NCBI GenBank assembly: GCA_022508735.1
Contig: JAFLUQ010000095.1
Span: forward strand, 1-9,089
DNA length: 9,089 nucleotides
Reading direction: 5' to 3'
DNA from: Oscillospiraceae bacterium
GTDB taxonomy: Bacteria > Bacillota > Clostridia > UMGS1883
Position 1 is the first letter of the stretch. Every line of letters begins with the position of its first letter. The notes beneath the pieces are model-generated. The model saw nothing but the letters and a program-made list of their open reading frames with translations, searched no databases and had not been told where the DNA came from. Made by a program: the position numbers and the translations under genes. Below are positions 5,484 through 9,089 of this stretch, one piece after another.

Positions 5484-6341
5484 TTATTTCGCCGACTTAC
5501 GGCCTATTTCACGTATCTTTGCTTCTATCTCGTCGAACTTTTCGCTTATGGCCTTGGCGCGGGATGCGGTGACCTCGGTCTCAGCCAGCTCGTCGCAAAG
5601 AGCGAGGAATTCACGGTAGCAGGCGTCAAACACGCCGATGTCGCTCTGAGATGCGTTGATGGTAACGTCGTTCAGATAACCGTTATAGAGCTTGGTGATG
5701 TCCTCAGTGCGCAGAAGCAGCTCGTCGATATCCACGGGGTCAGCCGGCGCACTATCAGCGTCATTCCCATCGTCATATGAAACGGCAATATCGCTGGCTT
5801 CGGTTATCTCCATGTTCATATAATCGGCTCCGCTGTAGATATTGGCATAGTTGCCTTTGCCTATGCGCAGCACGTCGAGCATTTCTTTGGCGTGCTCAAG
5901 GAAGTCCTTGGGAACGGTTATGCTGTCACCTTTATCGATTATGTAATCAGAGAGAATAGGTATGGGCGTGCACTCGTCGCTGATAAGGCCCATATCGTCA
6001 TAGAAGGTCTCGCAGCCGCAGTTGTCGCACACAACGCTCGAGCCGGTGTCGGTAAAATGAGCGCGGACACCCTCGTTGTAGTAGCAGCTAAGGCAGTCGT
6101 CGAAGGCCAGCCGATAGCTGCCGTCAGAGGCGCGCACCGACATTATCTTTGTGGAAAGCGGCTTCACGTTCGTAAAGCGCACGCTTTCGGAAGAAACGCT
6201 GCTCTTGTTTATCGTAACATCCTTAACAGCGCTCTTGATATTCTTCTCTACCAACAGTGCCACCAACACCACCGCCAGTATGCACAAAAGACCAAGGAAT
6301 ATTTTAAAATAAGGAAAACGTTTAGTTTCTCTGGTTTCCAT
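5484..6341 (-). CDS. Membrane-anchored DUF2318-like cysteine-cluster protein (285 aa)
   Basis: A short basic N-terminus is followed by one membrane helix (about 13-31), placing the rest outside the cell. Residues ~63-132 match the DUF2318 pattern (PF10080): AFDDCLSC (C83, C86), VVCDNCGC (C105, C108, C110) and ECTPIPI (C124), a likely metal- or haem-binding Cys cluster. DUF2318 is often found in membrane proteins linked to iron-transport systems, but no such transporter is present here. The C-terminal half adds an acidic linker (~185-205) and a helical, coiled-coil-like tail (~205-285) not usual for the family. The start at 6341 has GAGGTGA (6353-6347) upstream. A strong promoter lies just before it, and the WG-repeat gene follows in the same operon. 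Confidence 0.88.
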   Translation of the reverse strand: METRETKRFPYFKIFLGLLCILAVVLVALLVEKNIKSAVKDVTINKSSVSSESVRFTNVKPLSTKIMSVRASDGSYRLAFDDCLSCYYNEGVRAHFTDTGSSVVCDNCGCETFYDDMGLISDECTPIPILSDYIIDKGDSITVPKDFLEHAKEMLDVLRIGKGNYANIYSGADYMNMEITEASDIAVSYDDGNDADSAPADPVDIDELLLRTEDITKLYNGYLNDVTINASQSDIGVFDACYREFLALCDELAETEVTASRAKAISEKFDEIEAKIREIGRKSAK

Positions 6342-6359
6342 TCATATCACCTCACATTT

Positions 6360-6388
6360 ATTATACATCATCTGAAAAAAATAATCAA
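6360..6388 (-). promoter_or_regulatory. Sigma-A-type promoter of the DUF2318/WG-repeat operon
   Basis: On the minus strand TTGATT (6388-6383) and a perfect TATAAT (6365-6360) are separated by exactly 17 nt. The start of transcription would fall near 6353, at the ribosome binding site itself, giving a very short leader of about a dozen bases. Confidence 0.8.
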
Positions 6389-6419
6389 CTATTTTGTTCA
6401 ATTTTATTTGTTAATTTTA

Positions 6420-6448
6420 TTGACCTTTTGGTTAAAATGTTGTAAAAT
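6420..6448 (+). promoter_or_regulatory. Sigma-A-type promoter of the Ppx-TrmL gene
   Basis: TTGACC (6420-6425) and TAAAAT (6443-6448) are separated by exactly 17 nt, each matching 5 of 6 consensus positions. It is divergent from the promoter at 6360-6388. The two -35 boxes are only about 31 bp apart in a very AT-rich stretch, so the two operons could share regulation. Confidence 0.78.
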
Positions 6449-6483
6449 AATACTAATAACATCTTATTATAGGGGGGATGTCA

Positions 6484-7872
6484 GTGAAACCGATCGCTGT
6501 GATAGATCTCGGCTCCAATTCCGTGCGTATGTCGGTCAACACTATCAGTGACGACGGCAAATGGGAAAATCTCTTGAAGCTGCGCGAAACGGTGCGTCTC
6601 GGGCAGGGCATGGAGGACGGAATGCTGCGCCGGGATTCGATGGAAAGGGTCGTGGCAGCGCTGGAAAGGTTTTCTCAGGCCGCTGCTTCGCTGGATTGCG
6701 ACGACATAGTTGCAACTGCCACTGAGGCTGTGCGTATAGCAAAAAACCGTGAGGACTTTCTCTCTCTGGCCCGCGAACGTGCCGGGGTGGAATTCAGAGT
6801 GCTGAGCGGCGAAGAAGAGGCACGGTACTCTTTTATAGCAGTGCGCGACACTCTGCCCATAGACAGCGGTGTGCTGTTCGACACCGGCGGCGGCAGCACG
6901 GAGATAATGCTCGTTAAAAACCGCAATTTGATCTGCTCTGTCAGCACACCTTGCGGCGCTGTAATGATGACGGAACGCTTTCTTGACAGGCCCCAGAGCG
7001 AGCTCTATGACGAGGTCTTTTCTATAATATCGGCGGCGGCCCCCTGGCTCAGCGAGGCGAAAGGCCTTCCGCTTTACGGCATAGGCGGCAGCGCAAGAAC
7101 GCTGGCCAGCCTTTATGAAAAAAAGCAGATAACTAATAAAGAGTTAAACGGCCTTGAGATAAGCTCTGCCGCTGTTCGGCACATTTACAGCAATATTGAG
7201 GAAACTCCGGTCGCTGAGCGCAGTGAGATCCCGGGCATGGACAAGTCCCGCGCCGACGTGATCTTAGCAGGTCTGACTCCTGTGCGTGTGCTTTTAGACA
7301 TGATCGACAGCCCGAAGCTCATCCTATGCGCTTATGGCGTTAAGGAAGGCGTATTTTTTGAGAAGAAGGATGAGATAATAAAGAAAGAGCCTAATCTTAA
7401 CATCGTGCTTGTGGAGCCGGAGATACCTCAGAACACAGGCAATATCGCCCGCACCTGCGCGGCCATCGGAGCGTCGCTTCACCTTGTGAAGCCGCTGGGC
7501 TTCAGTATAAGCGATAAAAACCTTAAGCGTGCCGGGCTGGATTACTGGTATCTTCTGGACGTGTATTACTACGAAAATCTAAGTGACTTCTTTGCACGTA
7601 CAGAGGGCGGCAGGTATTTCTACGCCACCACCAAGGCGCCTAAGACCTACGCCGAAGCGGAGTTTAAAAAAGGAGATTACATACTCTTCGGCAAGGAGAC
7701 CAAGGGCCTTCCCGAGGAGCTGTTAAAGGCCGGCCTTGACCGCTGCATACGCATACCTATGATAAACGGCGCAAGAAGCCTGAACCTTGGCAACTCCGCC
7801 GCCGTAGTGGCATACGAGGCCATGCGTCAGCTGGATTTCCCGGGACTGAAAACTGAATCTGAATATTTATAA
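6484..7872 (+). CDS. ppx-trmL: Fusion: Ppx/GppA phosphatase + TrmL tRNA (cytidine/uridine-34) 2'-O-methyltransferase (462 aa)
   Basis: GTG 6484 is preferred because AGGGGGG (6471-6477) is 6 nt upstream of it. The ATG at 6478 abuts that site with no spacing. Residues ~1-295 are a short-form Ppx/GppA domain: IDLGSNSVRM (7-16), ATEAVRIAKN (79-88), LSGEEEAR with the catalytic-type Glu (107-114), DTGGGSTE (133-140), GIGGSARTLA (199-208), RAD-ILAG and YGVKEG (284-289). These enzymes split polyphosphate or pppGpp. Residues 305-462 are a full-length TrmL/YibK SPOUT methyltransferase (~157 aa alone): EPEIPQNTGNIARTC, LFGKETKGLP (401-410) and the knot motif IPM-ARSLNLGNSAA (424-440). TrmL methylates the wobble ribose of tRNA-Leu. 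The linker of about 10 residues (KKDEIIKKEP) has no stop and no plausible start with a ribosome binding site. Thioredoxin follows 44 bp downstream. Confidence 0.93.
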   Translation: MKPIAVIDLGSNSVRMSVNTISDDGKWENLLKLRETVRLGQGMEDGMLRRDSMERVVAALERFSQAAASLDCDDIVATATEAVRIAKNREDFLSLARERAGVEFRVLSGEEEARYSFIAVRDTLPIDSGVLFDTGGGSTEIMLVKNRNLICSVSTPCGAVMMTERFLDRPQSELYDEVFSIISAAAPWLSEAKGLPLYGIGGSARTLASLYEKKQITNKELNGLEISSAAVRHIYSNIEETPVAERSEIPGMDKSRADVILAGLTPVRVLLDMIDSPKLILCAYGVKEGVFFEKKDEIIKKEPNLNIVLVEPEIPQNTGNIARTCAAIGASLHLVKPLGFSISDKNLKRAGLDYWYLLDVYYYENLSDFFARTEGGRYFYATTKAPKTYAEAEFKKGDYILFGKETKGLPEELLKAGLDRCIRIPMINGARSLNLGNSAAVVAYEAMRQLDFPGLKTESEYL

Positions 7873-7890
7873 TAGAAATATTTATAATAG
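7861..7890 (+). repeat. Tandem 15-bp duplication with two TATAAT boxes
   Basis: GAATATTTATAATAG (7861-7875) is followed immediately by AAATATTTATAATAG (7876-7890), identical except for the first base. The first copy contains the fusion gene's TAA (7870-7872). Each copy contains a perfect TATAAT (7868-7873, 7883-7888), which could act as -10 boxes for thioredoxin. No good -35 is seen at 17 nt for either. Confidence 0.7.
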
Positions 7891-7916
7891 ATCATATAAA
7901 TGAAAGGACGATCATT

Positions 7917-8234
7917 ATGACTGAGATCACAAACGAAAACTTTGAGGCCGAGGTGCTTGGAGCCGAGCCCACGCTGGTGGATTTTTACGCCGACTGGTGC
8001 GGCCCCTGCCGTATGCTGGCCCCCACGGTTGAGGAGCTGGCGTCCGACTACGAGGGAAAATTAAAGGTAGTAAAGGCCAATGTGGACAACCTCCCCGAGA
8101 TAAGCCTGCGCTACGGAATTATGAGTATTCCCACTCTGATGGTGTTTAAGGGCGGCGAAGTTATGGGGAAAATGGTCGGTGTCAGCGAGTACGAAGAGAT
8201 TGCTGAGATGATTGACAACGCTATAGAAGCATAA
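7917..8234 (+). CDS. trxA: Thioredoxin (105 aa)
   Basis: This is a cytoplasmic dithiol reductant with the classic active site ADWCGPCRM (residues ~25-33, redox Cys28 and Cys31), the VDFYADW strand before it and the cis-proline loop SIPTLMVF (~71-78). Length (105 aa) is standard for TrxA. The ATG at 7917 has AAAGGA (7903-7908) 8 nt upstream. It is 44 bp downstream of the Ppx-TrmL fusion on the same strand and may be read from that promoter or from the TATAAT repeats in the gap. A strong UUCG terminator ends it. No thioredoxin reductase is in the window. Confidence 0.97.
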   Translation: MTEITNENFEAEVLGAEPTLVDFYADWCGPCRMLAPTVEELASDYEGKLKVVKANVDNLPEISLRYGIMSIPTLMVFKGGEVMGKMVGVSEYEEIAEMIDNAIEA

Positions 8235-8236
8235 AG

Positions 8237-8259
8237 AAAACGGCCTTCGGGCCGTTTTT
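8237..8259. terminator. Bidirectional terminator with UUCG tetraloop
   Basis: AAAACGGCC (8237-8245) pairs with GGCCGTTTT (8250-8258) around the extra-stable TTCG loop, followed by T5 (8255-8259). It directly follows the thioredoxin stop (8232-8234). On the minus strand the A-run supplies a U-tract, so it also ends the convergent acyltransferase gene at 8283. Confidence 0.95.
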
Positions 8260-8282
8260 CAGTTAGGAGTTAAAGCTCTTAT

Positions 8283-8993
8283 TTACATTAGTAGGTTGAA
8301 TATTAACATAAGCAAAGGTTGGTGTAAAAGATAGATGATAAGCGAATGTCGGCCCGCCCATTCTAACGGCCGGCACAATGACCGTTCCAAAAACCGAGGC
8401 ATTCTCCCCTCTGCCATTCTGTAAAGGAAGACCCCGGCAAAAAACAGGAATATCCAAGGCAGCAGCGGGTAATAGTCGGTGGAAAAGAAGTCCGAGGGCG
8501 GAAATCCCAGATATGCCGTAAGTGTATTGGCATACAGCCTGTCCGGAACAGGCATATCAAGCATAAAACCAATCTCCGCCTTCCATGTAATGATCAGCAG
8601 AGCAAAACTTAAGGCCATTCCTAAAACAGGCGGAATTTTATCCACCCATTTTCTCAGCAGTGCGGCGATAAGCATGGCCGAGCCGATAAAGGTCAGCACA
8701 CCGAAAATGATGCGGTTTTCAGGCATTATTAACAGCGTGGCCGCCGTCACCAAAGCTCCGCAGCCGAAGACTATGGCCCCGCGCCTTATCGGATGCTTTC
8801 CCATATAGCAGCAAAAGCCCGACAGTAAAATAAAAGTGAAGCAAATCGATCTCTGCCAGATGATTCCCGCAGCGCCGATGTACCAGTCAGCTTTAACTCC
8901 GAGTATATACACTATGTCCCACATAGCGTGGTAGGCCACCATATTTAGTATGGCGAGGCCTCTGATACAATCAATAACTTGATATCGTTTCAT
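8283..8993 (-). CDS. HGSNAT/DUF1624-family membrane acetyltransferase-like protein (236 aa)
   Basis: This is a polytopic membrane protein, about seven hydrophobic spans, with the family's N-terminal signature RYQVIDCIRGLAILNMVAYH (residues 3-22; His22 corresponds to the conserved catalytic-type His) and LLSGFCCYMG (56-65). The C-terminus has WAGRHSLIIYLLHQP, also typical. It matches the bacterial heparan-alpha-glucosaminide N-acetyltransferase catalytic-domain family (PF07786; formerly DUF1624), whose bacterial substrates are mostly unknown. They are presumed to be amino sugars or cell-wall sugars acetylated across the membrane. Length is normal for the short bacterial form. The ATG at 8993-8991 has a modest GGGTGA (9009-9004) about 10 nt upstream and a consensus promoter just beyond. 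It converges on thioredoxin and shares its terminator. It is unrelated to the acyltransferase-3 gene at 1532. Confidence 0.9.
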   Translation of the reverse strand: MKRYQVIDCIRGLAILNMVAYHAMWDIVYILGVKADWYIGAAGIIWQRSICFTFILLSGFCCYMGKHPIRRGAIVFGCGALVTAATLLIMPENRIIFGVLTFIGSAMLIAALLRKWVDKIPPVLGMALSFALLIITWKAEIGFMLDMPVPDRLYANTLTAYLGFPPSDFFSTDYYPLLPWIFLFFAGVFLYRMAEGRMPRFLERSLCRPLEWAGRHSLIIYLLHQPLLMLIFNLLM

Positions 8994-9016
8994 TATTTTT
9001 ATGTCACCCGATTAAA

Positions 9017-9045
9017 ATTATACCCATATTTCAGCGCTCTGTCAA
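9017..9045 (-). promoter_or_regulatory. Perfect-consensus sigma-A promoter for the HGSNAT-like gene
   Basis: On the minus strand TTGACA (9045-9040) and TATAAT (9022-9017) are both perfect and separated by exactly 17 nt. A short inverted repeat, GCGCT (9034-9038) with AGCGC (9045-9049), overlaps the -35 box and could be a repressor site. The expected transcript leader is only about 15-20 nt. Confidence 0.9.
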
Positions 9046-9049
9046 GCGC

Positions 9050-9089
9050 CTAAATTCAAAGAAACCGCATAATACCGCGAAATTTGTCT
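9050..9089. other. Non-coding right edge
   Basis: This short stretch lies upstream of the promoter at 9017-9045. It contains GCGG/CCGC repeats around TATTAT (CGCGGTATTATGCGG on the minus strand) but no gene or RNA that I can support before the window ends. Confidence 0.4.

Noticed and set aside
5892..6551. 219-codon plus-strand frame crossing the divergent promoters
   Set aside because: It overlaps the DUF2318-like gene antisense, both promoters and the start of the Ppx-TrmL gene in another frame, with no domain features.
7390..7410. Separate start for a stand-alone TrmL inside the fusion
   Set aside because: The only candidate is a GTG at the fourth residue of the domain (LNIV), without a ribosome binding site; a start there would cut into the first beta strand.

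Overview
The window reads as the chromosome of an anaerobic low-to-mid-GC Gram-positive bacterium, most likely a Clostridia member of the Ruminococcaceae/Oscillospiraceae type. Clues are a rubredoxin next to a 'reverse' rubrerythrin (rubredoxin domain first), strong AGGAGG-type ribosome binding sites, sigma-A-like promoters, lipobox lipoproteins, a VanW-domain protein and a WG-repeat protein. The taxonomic call is inference; there is no rRNA or marker gene here. No tRNA, rRNA, CRISPR array, transposase or integrase was seen.

Layout. Positions 1-59 hold the 3' end of an unidentified gene, followed by a plus-strand lipoprotein gene (162-776) and a two-hairpin terminator region. From about 880 to 6341 everything is on the minus strand. 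In transcription order this is a DUF2318-like membrane protein (6341-5484), a WG-repeat secreted protein (5470-4247), a terminator hairpin, a VanW-domain lipoprotein (4199-3600), reverse rubrerythrin (3525-2977), rubredoxin (2831-2676), an acyltransferase-3 membrane enzyme (2614-1532) and a small lipoprotein (1440-934). Divergently, on the plus strand, lie a Ppx/GppA phosphatase fused in frame to a TrmL-type tRNA methyltransferase (6484-7872) and thioredoxin (7917-8234). A shared UUCG terminator separates these from a convergent minus-strand HGSNAT/DUF1624-type acyltransferase (8993-8283) driven by a perfect-consensus promoter.

Two observations stand out. First, one continuous frame joins an exopolyphosphatase/pppGpp-phosphatase-family domain to a complete wobble-base 2'-O-methyltransferase, an unusual pairing of stress-nucleotide or polyphosphate metabolism with tRNA modification. 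Second, the last ~43 bp of the rubredoxin gene plus its downstream hairpin are present twice, as 82-bp imperfect direct repeats (844-925 and 2641-2722). These bracket a visibly AT-rich 1.7-kb segment carrying the acyltransferase and a lipoprotein. The far copy is a decayed rubredoxin tail that still has its full terminator; the near copy completes the intact rubredoxin but has lost the U-tract. This is what an insertion at the 3' end of the rubredoxin gene would leave behind.

Functionally, rubrerythrin, rubredoxin and thioredoxin form an oxygen/peroxide and thiol-redox set. The remaining genes are mainly envelope functions: three lipoproteins, two membrane acyltransferases, and a WG-repeat and DUF2318 pair in one operon.
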